From Pseudomonas sp. ABC1 (GTDB lineage: Bacteria; Pseudomonadota; Gammaproteobacteria; Pseudomonadales; Pseudomonadaceae): a DNA stretch of 64,000 nucleotides. Below the pieces are notes generated by a model that was not told the DNA's origin, did no database searches, and saw only the letters and a program-made list of their open reading frames with translations. Both the position numbers and the translations under genes were made by a program. This document shows positions 9,094 through 17,988 of the stretch, piece after piece. The stretch spans positions 1,426,001 to 1,490,000 of the forward strand of contig NZ_CP058349.1 in the NCBI RefSeq assembly GCF_013395055.1. Reading direction: 5' to 3'. Position 1 is the stretch's first letter, and every line of letters starts with the position of its first letter.

Positions 9094-10395
9094 TTATTGC
9101 AAAGTGTGTTGCTCGATGAAGTCGGCAGGCAGAAGACCTTCGCGACTGACCAGGCGATTGAGTTCGGACCTGGGCATCCGCAGGGAAACCAGGCTGCCAC
9201 CTTCATCGTCGTAATGCTCTTCCTGCACCGCGCCTGCCGCAAACAGTTGAGCCCGCAGACGGCCAAGGGCTTGCGACAGTTTCAGGGTGCCGATGAAAAG
9301 ATCGTCACCAAGCCGCTCCCCTATCGCCTGGCGAAGCAGATCGAGCCCCAGACCGTCGCGCGCGGAAACCCAGACCCGCTGCGGCACACCATCGGCATCC
9401 CGCTGAATCATGGGCTCGACACCGTCGAGCAAGTCGACCTTGTTGTACACCTCGAGCATGGGCAGCTCTCGCGCACCGATCTCTCCAAGCACCATCAGCA
9501 CCTGTTCGATCTGCTGGTCACGCTCGGGCTCATGGCAATCGATGACATGCAAAAGAAGGTCTGCGCTGCTGGATTCCTCCAGCGTCGCACGAAACGACTC
9601 GACCAGCTTGTGTGGAAGATGCCGAATGAAACCGACGGTATCGGCCAGAATCATTGGCCCGATGTCATCGAGATCGACCCTGCGCAGGGTCGGGTCGAGC
9701 GTGGCGAAGAGCTGGTCGGCCGCATAAACGCCCGATTCAGTCAGGCCGTTGAACAACGTCGACTTGCCTGCGTTGGTATAGCCGACCAGGGACACTTGCG
9801 GGATATCTGCCCGCCGGCGCCCTCGACGAGCCTGGTCACGCTGGCTGCGGACCTTCTCCAGACGCTGCTTGATCTGCCGTATGCGTACCCGCAAAAGTCG
9901 GCGGTCGGTTTCGAGCTGGGTTTCACCCGGACCACGCAGACCAATCCCGCCCTTCTGCCGCTCAAGGTGGGTCCAGCCACGTACCAGGCGAGTGCTCATA
10001 TGGTCCAACTGAGCCAGTTCGACCTGCAACTTGCCTTCATGGGTACGCGCACGCTGCGCGAAGATATCGAGGATGAGCCCTGTACGGTCGAGTACGCGGC
10101 ATTCCAGCACCTGTTCGAGGTTGCGCTCCTGACTGGGCGTCAGGGTGTGATTGAAGATCACCAGTTCAGCTTCATTCTGGTGAACCAGGTCGCGCAACTC
10201 TTCGACCTTACCGCTACCGATCAGGAACTTGGCTGAAGGCTGGTGCCTGGACACACTGACGAAACCGACCGTGTCAGCACCCGCCGAGCGAGCCAGTTCC
10301 TGAAACTCTTGCGGGTCTTCCCGCAAGGAAGGGTCATGGCCATCCAGGTGAACCAGAATGGCCCTTTCCCCACCGCCGTGGCGTTCGAAAAACAA
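9094..10395 (-). CDS. hflX: GTPase HflX, ribosome-associated splitting factor
   Basis: A 433-residue GTPase that binds the large ribosomal subunit and separates stalled or heat-stressed 70S ribosomes. The N-terminal HflX domain (MFFERHGGGERAILVHLDG) precedes a helical linker and the G domain with GYTNAGKSTLFNGLT (G1), DTVGFIRHLP (G3) and NKVD (G4). It follows hfq after 14 nt, within the miaA-hfq-hflX-hflK-hflC operon. Confidence 0.96.
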   Translation of the reverse strand: MFFERHGGGERAILVHLDGHDPSLREDPQEFQELARSAGADTVGFVSVSRHQPSAKFLIGSGKVEELRDLVHQNEAELVIFNHTLTPSQERNLEQVLECRVLDRTGLILDIFAQRARTHEGKLQVELAQLDHMSTRLVRGWTHLERQKGGIGLRGPGETQLETDRRLLRVRIRQIKQRLEKVRSQRDQARRGRRRADIPQVSLVGYTNAGKSTLFNGLTESGVYAADQLFATLDPTLRRVDLDDIGPMILADTVGFIRHLPHKLVESFRATLEESSSADLLLHVIDCHEPERDQQIEQVLMVLGEIGARELPMLEVYNKVDLLDGVEPMIQRDADGVPQRVWVSARDGLGLDLLRQAIGERLGDDLFIGTLKLSQALGRLRAQLFAAGAVQEEHYDDEGGSLVSLRMPRSELNRLVSREGLLPADFIEQHTLQ

Positions 10396-10409
10396 GGAAA
10401 GCTCCCGAC

Positions 10410-10664
10410 TTAAACGTCATCCGCCTCTGGGGATTCGCCATCGCCAGTGGCCGGCAGACGGACAGGACGCCCTGGAACGACCGTCGAGATCGCATGCTTG
10501 TAGACCATCTGGCTGACGGTGTTCTTCAGCAGAATGACGAACTGGTCGAAGGACTCGATCTGGCCTTGCAGCTTGATGCCGTTGACCAGGTAAATGGAAA
10601 CTGGAACGCGCTCCTTACGTAGCGTGTTGAGGTAAGGGTCTTGTAGCGAATGCCCTTTTGACAT
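10410..10664 (-). CDS. hfq: RNA chaperone Hfq
   Basis: An 84-residue Sm-like protein that forms a hexameric ring, pairs sRNAs with mRNAs, and in Pseudomonas also takes part in catabolite repression through A-rich sites. The core MSKGHSLQDPYLNTLRKERV and the Sm2 segment YKHAISTVVP are invariant family motifs; the short tail after PGRPVRLPA is variable and acidic. The open frame begins three codons earlier (MRH), but MSKGHS is the conserved start. Second gene of the miaA operon. Confidence 0.97.
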   Translation of the reverse strand: MSKGHSLQDPYLNTLRKERVPVSIYLVNGIKLQGQIESFDQFVILLKNTVSQMVYKHAISTVVPGRPVRLPATGDGESPEADDV

Positions 10665-10785
10665 GTGCCGCACTCCTTAGAGGATCAGTTTTGATTAAAT
10701 CGTGTGGGTCTGAACGACCCATGACACCGGATCACATTCACTCCGTCGGTCCACGTGCCTGAGAATAGACGGTCAAACAACAATG

Positions 10786-11757
10786 TCAGCTCAATATGGA
10801 GAGCGACTGAAGGTATTTCAATGCTCGCGGCAGATTGTCACAGCGAAGACTGTCTAGCCAGTGTATTTCGCCCCAGCTTCGCAACCATGTGAACTGACGC
10901 TTGGCCAGTTGCCGGGTGGCGGCGACGCCTTTGTCGGACATATCCTCTCTGGAAAGACGGCCATCCAGGTATTCCCATACCTGCCGGTAGCCCACCGCCC
11001 TCATCGAAGGCAGGTCGGCATGCAGGTCGCCGCGGGCACGCAAGGCTACGACCTCGTCGATGAAGCCCTGTTCAATCATGCGTGAAAAACGCTGTTCGAT
11101 ACGCTCGTGCAACAACTGCCGCTGTACCGGAGCGATTGCCAATTGCGCGACAGTATAAGGCAAGACACCCGCCCCTGCGCCTTCGCCAGCCGTTTTTTGC
11201 GCCGCCTGCCGGCTGCGCAGCTCCGTCATGCTCACCCCTGCAACCCTGTGCACTTCCAGTGCCCTGAGGATGCGCTGGGGATCGTTCGGGTGAATGCGCG
11301 CAGCGGACTCGGGGTCGACTTGCCGCAGCCTGCGGTGCAGGGCCGCGAGGCCTTCGCCGGCAAGCACGGCTTCCAGTTCGGCACGAATCGCAGGGTCGGC
11401 AGCCGGCATTTCCGCCAGCCCCTCCAGCAACGCCTTGAAATACAACATCGTCCCGCCCACTAGCAGTGGGATGCGACCCGCGCCACTGATCTGCGCCATC
11501 GCCCGCAAGGCATCCTCCCGGAACTGGGCAGCCGAATAGCTTTCGAGAGGGTCGAGGATATCCACCAGGTGATGCGGATATTCAGCCAGCACCCGTGGCT
11601 CCGGCTTCGCCGTTCCGATGTCCATCCCACGATAGACCAGCGCCGAATCGACACTGACCAACTCACAAGGCAGCACTTTCGCCAGTTCCAGCGCAAGGTC
11701 GGTCTTGCCCGAAGCGGTAGGGCCCATCAGGAAAATGGCTGGAGGCAAGGCAGGCAT
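10786..11757 (-). CDS. miaA: tRNA dimethylallyltransferase MiaA
   Basis: A 323-residue enzyme that transfers a dimethylallyl group to N6 of A37 in tRNAs reading UNN codons. The P-loop GPTASGKTDLALELAK lies near residues 11-26, followed by DSALVYRGMDIGTAKP and the tRNA-binding helical insert. The frame extends 54 codons upstream, but MPALPPAIFLMGPTASGK is the family start. In most pseudomonads miaA follows mutL with tight spacing; here no mutL is upstream, so the operon promoter must lie in 11758-12066. Confidence 0.95.
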   Translation of the reverse strand: MPALPPAIFLMGPTASGKTDLALELAKVLPCELVSVDSALVYRGMDIGTAKPEPRVLAEYPHHLVDILDPLESYSAAQFREDALRAMAQISGAGRIPLLVGGTMLYFKALLEGLAEMPAADPAIRAELEAVLAGEGLAALHRRLRQVDPESAARIHPNDPQRILRALEVHRVAGVSMTELRSRQAAQKTAGEGAGAGVLPYTVAQLAIAPVQRQLLHERIEQRFSRMIEQGFIDEVVALRARGDLHADLPSMRAVGYRQVWEYLDGRLSREDMSDKGVAATRQLAKRQFTWLRSWGEIHWLDSLRCDNLPRALKYLQSLSILS

Positions 11758-12072
11758 GACGAAGGCTCGAAATTCAGGGCTGCGTAGTGTCCTGTTCCGG
11801 AAGCGATGCCGCAAGCGAGAGCACCGCCCCGGAGGCTGGTCATTCCGCCCTGGCACAAAATCGGTGCACAGCCCCGCTAACTTGCTCCCCGACAGCGCAT
11901 GCACAACCCAAAAAAACATTCAACTCATTGAAAAACAATGACTTATAGAGTTGGCAAGGAATATGCGTAAGGACAATCAACCGAAGCCTTTGCGCAACGG
12001 TGGATAAGCACAAAGCCCCACGGGCTGAAACAACACCTAACGCATACATGTTATCCGGATGGAGTCTTGACC
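11758..12072. other. Intergenic stretch between divergent miaA and the TorF gene
   Basis: About 315 nt without a gene. Neither strand gives a MutL-like C-terminus; the open frames here have no recognisable family features. It must hold the promoters of both flanking transcripts. Visible structure: a CATTG-AAAAA-CAATG palindrome (11926-11940) and, just after it, a -24/-12 promoter candidate pointing at the TorF gene. Confidence 0.7.
11951..11967 (+). promoter_or_regulatory. Candidate sigma-54 (-24/-12) promoter of the TorF-family gene
   Basis: TTGGCAAGGAATATGCG matches the RpoN consensus TGGCACG-N4-TTGC with GG and GC separated by exactly ten bases. Transcription would begin about 10-12 nt later, leaving a leader of roughly 95 nt before the ATG at 12073. 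The match is by eye only. Confidence 0.5.
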
Positions 12073-12801
12073 ATGATGATGAAAAAACTGGCCCTGGCAA
12101 TCGTCGGCGCGAGCACCGTCGGCCTCAGCAGCATTGCAGCAGCCGAAGAGTTCCCTACCAGCCTGGGGACCTTCGACGTCAGCATGACCGCCACCTTCGC
12201 CACCGACTACATCTGGCGCGGCCAGTCGCAGACCGACGGCACCGGCGCCATCCAGGGCAGCCTGGACATCGCCCATGAAAGCGGCGTCTATATCGGCACC
12301 TGGGCATCCAACGTGGACAGCGCGGCATTCGCCGGCTCCAGCGTCGAGATCGACTACTACGTCGGCTATGCCGGCAATATCACCGACGATATCGGCTACG
12401 ACCTGTCCTGGAACCGCTACACCTATCCAAAAGCCAATGAGCTGACCAGTGACGAAGTCATCGGCACCCTCAGCGCCTACGGCTTTACCCTGGGCACAAA
12501 ATACGCCTACGACCCGGACAGCAAACTCTACACCTGGATCGGCTACGACTACGCGCTGCCGCAGGACTTCGGCCTGCACTTCAGCTACGGCCGCACCGAC
12601 ACCAAAGACCCGATCGACGCCACCGGCAGCAACGCCAAGTACGACGACTGGATGGTTGGCGTCAGCAAGAACTTCATCGGCCTGGACTTCCTGCTGGCCT
12701 ACACCGACACCGACATCAAGGGCGGCACCTGCGAAGCCTGGTACGGCGACAAGGACAACTGCAACAGCAACGTGACCCTGTCCGTCTCCAAGTCGTTCTG
12801 A
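12073..12801 (+). CDS. TorF-family putative outer-membrane porin
   Basis: A 242-residue secreted protein. A signal peptide (about residues 1-24, MMMKKLALAIVGASTVGLSS, cleavage near AAA/EE) precedes a small predicted beta-barrel rich in alternating aromatic residues (ATDYIWRGQSQTD, YYVGYAGN, GYDLSWNRYTYP). The pattern matches the conserved proteobacterial family annotated as TorF-family putative porin; its substrate is unknown. ATG 12073 is preceded by GGAG at 8 nt spacing. It ends in a phenylalanine (SKSF), as usual for outer-membrane proteins. A strong terminator follows, so it is monocistronic, probably read from the sigma-54 candidate upstream. Confidence 0.82.
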   Translation: MMMKKLALAIVGASTVGLSSIAAAEEFPTSLGTFDVSMTATFATDYIWRGQSQTDGTGAIQGSLDIAHESGVYIGTWASNVDSAAFAGSSVEIDYYVGYAGNITDDIGYDLSWNRYTYPKANELTSDEVIGTLSAYGFTLGTKYAYDPDSKLYTWIGYDYALPQDFGLHFSYGRTDTKDPIDATGSNAKYDDWMVGVSKNFIGLDFLLAYTDTDIKGGTCEAWYGDKDNCNSNVTLSVSKSF

Positions 12802-12818
12802 TTCGTAGCACCACCTGC

Positions 12819-12845
12819 AAAAGCCGCCAGCTCCTGGCGGCTTTT
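12819..12845 (+). terminator. Terminator after the TorF-family gene
   Basis: AAAAGCCGCCAG-CTC-CTGGCGGCTTTT: a 12-bp stem ending in T, 17 nt after the stop. Confidence 0.85.
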
Positions 12846-12926
12846 GTGCATCTGGCGATGCCATCCCGTACGCACAACCCACAGGCGAGCACGCTAGAAT
12901 AGCGCCCCGACTTGAGGAGCCTCGCC

Positions 12927-13469
12927 ATGCAGAACGCCCAGAACCTGATCTGGATAGACCTGGAAATGACCGGTCTTGACCCGGACACCGATGTCATCAT
13001 CGAAATGGCGACCATCGTCACCGACAGCGACCTGAACGTGCTGGCCGAAGGCCCGGTGATCGCGATACACCAGAGTGACGAAACCCTCGCCGGCATGGAC
13101 GAATGGAACACCAACCAGCACGGCAAGTCAGGACTGACCCAGCGTGTACGCGAGAGCACGATCGACACCCTCGAAGCACAGGCGCGGACCCTGGCGTTTC
13201 TGGAGCAATGGGTGCCCAAGGGCAAGTCGCCGATCTGCGGCAACAGCATCTGCCAGGATCGTCGCTTCCTGTACCGCCATATGCCGGCGCTGGAAAGTTA
13301 CTTCCACTACCGCAACCTGGACGTTTCGACCCTGAAGGAGCTGGCAGCGCGCTGGGCGCCCGAGGTTCGTGACAGCTTCAAGAAAGGCGGCACTCACCTG
13401 GCGCTGGATGACATACGCGAGTCGATCGCCGAACTGCGGCACTACCGCGAACACTTCATCAAGTACTGA
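12927..13469 (+). CDS. orn: Oligoribonuclease
   Basis: A 180-residue DEDDh 3'-5' exonuclease that cleaves di- and very short oligoribonucleotides, including pGpG from c-di-GMP breakdown. Exo I WIDLEMTGLDPDTD carries the first Asp and Glu; GNSICQDRRFL is exo II; the C-terminal HLALDDIRES gives the catalytic His and Asp. ATG 12927 has GAGGAG upstream. In P. aeruginosa rsgA follows orn; here motB follows convergently after only 74 nt. Confidence 0.97.
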   Translation: MQNAQNLIWIDLEMTGLDPDTDVIIEMATIVTDSDLNVLAEGPVIAIHQSDETLAGMDEWNTNQHGKSGLTQRVRESTIDTLEAQARTLAFLEQWVPKGKSPICGNSICQDRRFLYRHMPALESYFHYRNLDVSTLKELAARWAPEVRDSFKKGGTHLALDDIRESIAELRHYREHFIKY

Positions 13470-13503
13470 CGTCAGCGACACGGCCCCATGGCTGCACGGT
13501 CCT

Positions 13504-13538
13504 GGGGCTTCGAAGGACAACCCTTCGAGAGCAGCCCC
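13504..13538. terminator. Compound hairpin between converging orn and motB
   Basis: Outer stem GGGGCT / AGCCCC and inner stem TCGAAGG / CCTTCGA with an ACAAC loop. No T-run on either side, so termination strength is uncertain; the position between two convergent stops supports the call. Confidence 0.6.
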
Positions 13539-13543
13539 ACGAC

Positions 13544-14509
13544 TCACTGCATCTTGAGCACGCCTTCCTCGAAGACGTTGAGCTTCTCGCGCACCTCTTC
13601 TCTGGGCAGGTCTTCGGCGGATTTCTCATCCGTCGTGGCGGAAGAGGCATCGCTGGCCGACTGCTCACCTTCGATGGCTCGCTGGGCCTTGCGGGTCAGG
13701 ACGAGGATATCGATGCGGCGGTTGACCGGGTTGTAGGGGTTCTCCGCATCCAGCAGCACCGACGAGGCATACCCGACGACCCGCGCCACCTGTGCCTCGG
13801 GATAGCCCGCGGTGACCAGCGTACGCCGCGCCGCATTGGCGCGGCTGGCGGAAAGCTCCCAGTTACCGAAGTTGGACGCACCGGAATACGGCTTCGCATC
13901 GGTATGGCCACTGATGCTGATCTTGTTCGGTACGGCCTTGATGGTGTCGGCCATGGCCAACAGCAGATCCTCGAAGTACGGCTGCAACTGGGCACTGCCG
14001 AGGGCGAACATCGGGCGATTCTCCGCATCCATGATCTGAATACGCAGGCCGTCGCGGGTTATCTCGAACTGGATCTGGTCGCGGGAATGCTCCAGCGTCG
14101 GGTTTTCGTCGACCTTGTCCTGCAATTCCTGCAGAAGCAGTTGCAAGCGCTCCTGCTCGATCTCTTCGGCCAGCGCCTCGGCATCCACGGCATCGGCGCC
14201 GGCCTGGCTGGTCGCGGTGCCCGAACTGTCCATGGTCGGATTCAGCGTCTTGTCGGGGGCCGGTGTCGGCGTGCCGCCCAGGTCGATTACGTAGGGGCTC
14301 GCGCTCTCAGTAAAACCGATGGGGTCCTGGAAGTAGCCTGCAATCGCCTTGCGCTGCTCGGGCGTCGTGGACGAAAGCAGCCACAGCACCAGGAAGAACG
14401 CCATCATCGCAATGGCGAAGTCGGCGAAGGCGATTTTCCAGGCGCCGCCGTGGTGGCCAGCGGCGTAGCGCTTGACCCGTTTGACGATGATGGGTTGATT
14501 ATTGTCCAT
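13544..14509 (-). CDS. motB: Flagellar motor stator protein MotB
   Basis: A 321-residue stator subunit. One membrane helix (about residues 27-49) contains the proton-binding aspartate (Asp30 in KIAFADFAIAMMAFF). It is followed by a long linker rich in acidic residues and an OmpA-like peptidoglycan-binding domain (about 180-290; SISGHTDAKPYSG, WELSASRANAARR). The charge-rich tail after residue 290 is variable. Encoded just downstream of motA, with a 44-nt gap. With MotA it forms one of the stators that convert proton flow into flagellar torque. Confidence 0.94.
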   Translation of the reverse strand: MDNNQPIIVKRVKRYAAGHHGGAWKIAFADFAIAMMAFFLVLWLLSSTTPEQRKAIAGYFQDPIGFTESASPYVIDLGGTPTPAPDKTLNPTMDSSGTATSQAGADAVDAEALAEEIEQERLQLLLQELQDKVDENPTLEHSRDQIQFEITRDGLRIQIMDAENRPMFALGSAQLQPYFEDLLLAMADTIKAVPNKISISGHTDAKPYSGASNFGNWELSASRANAARRTLVTAGYPEAQVARVVGYASSVLLDAENPYNPVNRRIDILVLTRKAQRAIEGEQSASDASSATTDEKSAEDLPREEVREKLNVFEEGVLKMQ

Positions 14510-14553
14510 ACTCAGGCCTGGAATTCAGTCGGTACGCGTCAGGGCGACGGCCA

Positions 14554-15405
14554 CTAGCCGCCACGCATCGCCTGTTCGAGTTCGGAGAACGTCGGCCGGT
14601 GTGCCGGATACAGCACCTTGCGCCCGAACTCCACGGCCAGCGTCGGCGGCATGCCGGAGGCCGACGCCACCAGGCTGGCCTTGATCGCTTCGTACAGGTT
14701 CAGCTCTTCCTTGGCATCGTGCTCCAGGCTCGCGGCCAGAGGACCGAAGAAACCATAAGCGGCCAGAATCCCGAGGAAGGTACCGACCAGAGCGGCCGCA
14801 ACGTGCTGGCCGATGGCATTCTGATCGCCGGAGCCCAGCATCGACATGGTGATCACGATCCCCAGCACCGCCGCCACGATACCGAACCCCGGCAGGCCAT
14901 CGGCGACACGGGTCACCGCGTGGCTCGGATGTTCCAGTTCTTCCTTGAGGCTGGCCAGCTCCATGTCGAACAACCCTTCCAGCTCATGGGGCGCCATATT
15001 GCCGGACGACATGATGCGCAGGTAGTCGCAGACGAACTCGGTCATGCGCGCGTCCTTGAGGATCACCGGGTACTTGCTGAACACGGGGCTGGCGGCAGGG
15101 TCTTCGAGGTCGGCCTCGATGGCCATCATCCCTTCGCGGCGGCTCTTGTTGAGGATTTCGTAGATCAGCTTGAGCACGTCGAGGTAGTAGGCATGCGTGA
15201 AGCGCGAGCCGAACATGCTCAGCGACTTCTTGAACACCTTCATGAAGGCGCTGCCGGGGTTGGACTGCAGAAACGCACCCATGGCCGCGCCGCCAATGAT
15301 CAGAACCTCGAAAGGCTGGATCAGGGCGGCGATGTGCCCATGGGACAGGAGGTAACCGCCCAGAACCGACGCGAAGACGATGATAATGCCGAGGATTTTT
15401 GCCAT
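14554..15405 (-). CDS. motA: Flagellar motor stator protein MotA
   Basis: A 283-residue inner-membrane protein with four membrane helices (two near the N-terminus, two around residues 165-215) and a large cytoplasmic loop that contacts the rotor. The start MAKILGIIIVFASVLGGYLL is conserved; the open frame begins 13 codons earlier but that extension is not. Upstream of motB in the same transcript. No good Shine-Dalgarno is visible for this ATG. Confidence 0.94.
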   Translation of the reverse strand: MAKILGIIIVFASVLGGYLLSHGHIAALIQPFEVLIIGGAAMGAFLQSNPGSAFMKVFKKSLSMFGSRFTHAYYLDVLKLIYEILNKSRREGMMAIEADLEDPAASPVFSKYPVILKDARMTEFVCDYLRIMSSGNMAPHELEGLFDMELASLKEELEHPSHAVTRVADGLPGFGIVAAVLGIVITMSMLGSGDQNAIGQHVAAALVGTFLGILAAYGFFGPLAASLEHDAKEELNLYEAIKASLVASASGMPPTLAVEFGRKVLYPAHRPTFSELEQAMRGG

Positions 15406-15568
15406 AGTGAGGACGTTCTGAAAGCGGATGAGCGAATCCTGCACAAACGAGGCCAGACCGCGTCATGAAGGGTTCGGCCATGGTCGAATGAACAAGGGCT
15501 TATGGTTTTCGGCTGATTTACGCCAGACTGAAGCTCATTTTGCCTAAAAGTCAGTGTGGCGAATACCC

Positions 15569-17077
15569 ATGACGACACAGACACAACGCCCCCGCACCAT
15601 CAGCGCCTGGATACAGGTCCTCGACGCCGTCAGGATGCCCGCCTTCGCGACCAATCATGAGCGGGCGCGCCAGGCCCTGCGCCAGGGCAACAATTCGATG
15701 CGCGAAATCGCCGACAGGATACAGGCGAGCCCTGTACTGGCGCTGTCCGTGATGCGTGAGGCCAACCGCACCAGCGGCGAGCGCGTGGCGCCGGCCGAAA
15801 GCCTGGAAATCGCCCTGAGCCGCATCGGCCTCAAGCGCACCGAGGAATTGTTGCTGAATATTCCTGCGGTCCAGCCGACCGACATTCCACTGCCGCTGCG
15901 GCAGATCATCGTCATCAGCCAACACGCCAGCCAGCAGGCGAGTGGCCTGTTCGCCTCGCGCCTGGCGCGGCTCTGGCAGGAAATCCACTGGGGCAGCCTG
16001 CTTCTGCTGTCGCCGATGTGGCCGCTGGTCGCCGCCTACCCGGACATTTTCCAGGCCTGGGAAGAGCGTGTCCTGGCCAACGGCGAAGATGCGACCACGG
16101 TGGAGCAGGAACTGCTCGGTGTACCGCTGTTCAGGCTGTGCCTGGCAATGGCCGAGCACTGGAACCTGCCCGAGTGGATCATCCAGGGCCACCGTCTGCT
16201 CAGTGGAGACCGGCAAATGCTGGTCAAGGCGTTGCACATCGCCCGGGAAAACGAACACCCGCTCGAACAGCAAAAATTGCTGGATGACGACCCCGAACTG
16301 CGCCGCTGGCTGACTCACCCGGGCAATACCATCGTCATGGCCAATGGCCTGGCCTTCGCGGCCCACCATAGCTGGGGCAGCCAGCACACCCTGCGCTGGC
16401 AGCGCCTGATCGCGCTCTACCTGCAGCTGCCATTGCCGGAATTGCAGCAACTGGTGCACCAGCAGGCGGTAATCAACGCCCGCAACCATCCCCTGCCCGG
16501 CCCCTGGCAACCTGCACAAGGGCTGCTATGGCCCTGGCACAGCCGCTTCCAGTTGCCGCGCAAGGCGCAAGCACAGAAGACCCCGCCGGGCGATATCGAA
16601 TCCTGGCGCAAGCATTGCGCCGAGTTGCTGCAAAGCCCGACGCCCTATGCCAACCGCCACCAATTGGCCCAGGCCGCAAGCCAGGCGTTACTCGCAGGTG
16701 GTTTGCAACGTGTGCTGGTCATGCAACCGGAATCCCACGAGAGCCGCCTGACGACACTGGTCGCCAGTGGTTTTCCCAAGGAAACGGCACAGTTTTCCCT
16801 CAGCGGAAACCAGAGTCCTATCCTGCGCAAACTGCTGGAAAAACCGTTGAAACTGCGCCTGGACGCCAACAATGCAGCGCAGTACTCCGCATTGTTGCCC
16901 GGCAAGCTCAAGGCTCTGTTCAACAGCGACCACCTGCTGCTGCGCTCCTTCGGCAGCCCGGTGTCCCTACTGGTCTGTACCGATCAGAACGGATTGCCAT
17001 TCAGCGACTCACGGTTGCAACTCTGTGAGAAGACGCTGCAGTGCATAGAGCGGGCACTGGCAAATTTTTCCAGGTAA
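15569..17077 (+). CDS. HDOD-domain signalling protein
   Basis: A 502-residue cytoplasmic protein with an N-terminal HDOD fold (about residues 15-220; helical, with IADRIQASPVLALSVMREAN), a domain related to HD hydrolases without catalytic residues and usually tied to signalling. The C-terminal half has no motif I recognise. It occupies the position of PA4955 in P. aeruginosa, divergent from motAB and before rhdA-psd. ATG 15569 is preferred; a GTG five codons earlier is possible. Whether it acts on motility is only suggested by position. Confidence 0.75.
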   Translation: MTTQTQRPRTISAWIQVLDAVRMPAFATNHERARQALRQGNNSMREIADRIQASPVLALSVMREANRTSGERVAPAESLEIALSRIGLKRTEELLLNIPAVQPTDIPLPLRQIIVISQHASQQASGLFASRLARLWQEIHWGSLLLLSPMWPLVAAYPDIFQAWEERVLANGEDATTVEQELLGVPLFRLCLAMAEHWNLPEWIIQGHRLLSGDRQMLVKALHIARENEHPLEQQKLLDDDPELRRWLTHPGNTIVMANGLAFAAHHSWGSQHTLRWQRLIALYLQLPLPELQQLVHQQAVINARNHPLPGPWQPAQGLLWPWHSRFQLPRKAQAQKTPPGDIESWRKHCAELLQSPTPYANRHQLAQAASQALLAGGLQRVLVMQPESHESRLTTLVASGFPKETAQFSLSGNQSPILRKLLEKPLKLRLDANNAAQYSALLPGKLKALFNSDHLLLRSFGSPVSLLVCTDQNGLPFSDSRLQLCEKTLQCIERALANFSR

Positions 17078-17161
17078 AACAGCGACATGCTTCGACACGG
17101 TTTGCGAAGGAGCCGCAACAGCACCTAGACTGCGTTCTTTCTCCTGCGAATGAGGTCCACC

Positions 17162-17977
17162 GTGTCCGCCTTCCGCGATCTACCCCTGGTCATCGAGCCT
17201 GCAGACCTGTCTGCGCGGCTGCAAAGTCCCGAACTGGTACTGGTCGACTTGACCAGCGTAGCCCGCTACACCGAAGGCCACCTGCCCGGCGCACACTTCG
17301 TCGACCCCAAGCAGACCCAGTGGGGCCAACCGCCAGCGCCGGGATTGTTGCCGACGAAGGAGCGTCTTGAAACCCTCTTCGCCGAACTGGGCCACTCGCC
17401 GGACAAGGTCTACGTGGTGTATGACGATGAAGGTGGCGGCTGGGCCGGGCGCTTCATCTGGCTGCTCGACAGCATCGGACACTCGCGCTACCACTACCTG
17501 AATGGCGGCCTGCACGCCTGGGTCGCCGAAGGCCTGCCACTGAGCCAGGAACCCCCGGCCAACGCAGCAAGCCCAGTGACACTGACCTTGCAGGAAGCCC
17601 CCACGGCGACCCGCGCCTATATCGAAAGCCGCCTGGGCGCCCCCGACCTGCTGGTCTGGGATGCTCGCTCGCCTGCCGAATACCGGGGCGAGAAAGTGGT
17701 GGCCGCACGCGGCGGGCATATTCCCGGCGCGGTCAATTTCGAGTGGACTGCCGGCATGGACCCGCAGCGCGCCCTGCGCATACGCACGGATATCGCCGAA
17801 CATCTGGAAAGCCTGGGCATCACGCCTGACAAGGAAATCATCACCCACTGCCAGACCCACCACCGGTCCGGCTTCACCTATCTGCTGGCCAAGGCCCTGG
17901 GCTACCCCAGGGTAAAAGCTTATGCCGGCTCCTGGGGCGAATGGGGCAACCTGCCCGACACGCCGATACAGTCATGA
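17162..17977 (+). CDS. rhdA: Thiosulfate sulfurtransferase (rhodanese) RhdA
   Basis: A 271-residue tandem-domain rhodanese that moves sulfane sulfur from thiosulfate to cyanide or other acceptors. The N-terminal domain is inactive; the C-terminal domain carries the loop HCQTHHRSG with Cys230, the same position as in Azotobacter vinelandii RhdA. The GTG at 17162 is chosen: it has TGAGGT five bases upstream and gives MSAFRDLPLVIEPADL, which matches the family start; the ATG at 17150 overlaps that ribosome-binding site. It precedes psd almost without gap. Confidence 0.93.
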   Translation: MSAFRDLPLVIEPADLSARLQSPELVLVDLTSVARYTEGHLPGAHFVDPKQTQWGQPPAPGLLPTKERLETLFAELGHSPDKVYVVYDDEGGGWAGRFIWLLDSIGHSRYHYLNGGLHAWVAEGLPLSQEPPANAASPVTLTLQEAPTATRAYIESRLGAPDLLVWDARSPAEYRGEKVVAARGGHIPGAVNFEWTAGMDPQRALRIRTDIAEHLESLGITPDKEIITHCQTHHRSGFTYLLAKALGYPRVKAYAGSWGEWGNLPDTPIQS

Positions 17978-17988
17978 AAAGGTCCTCA

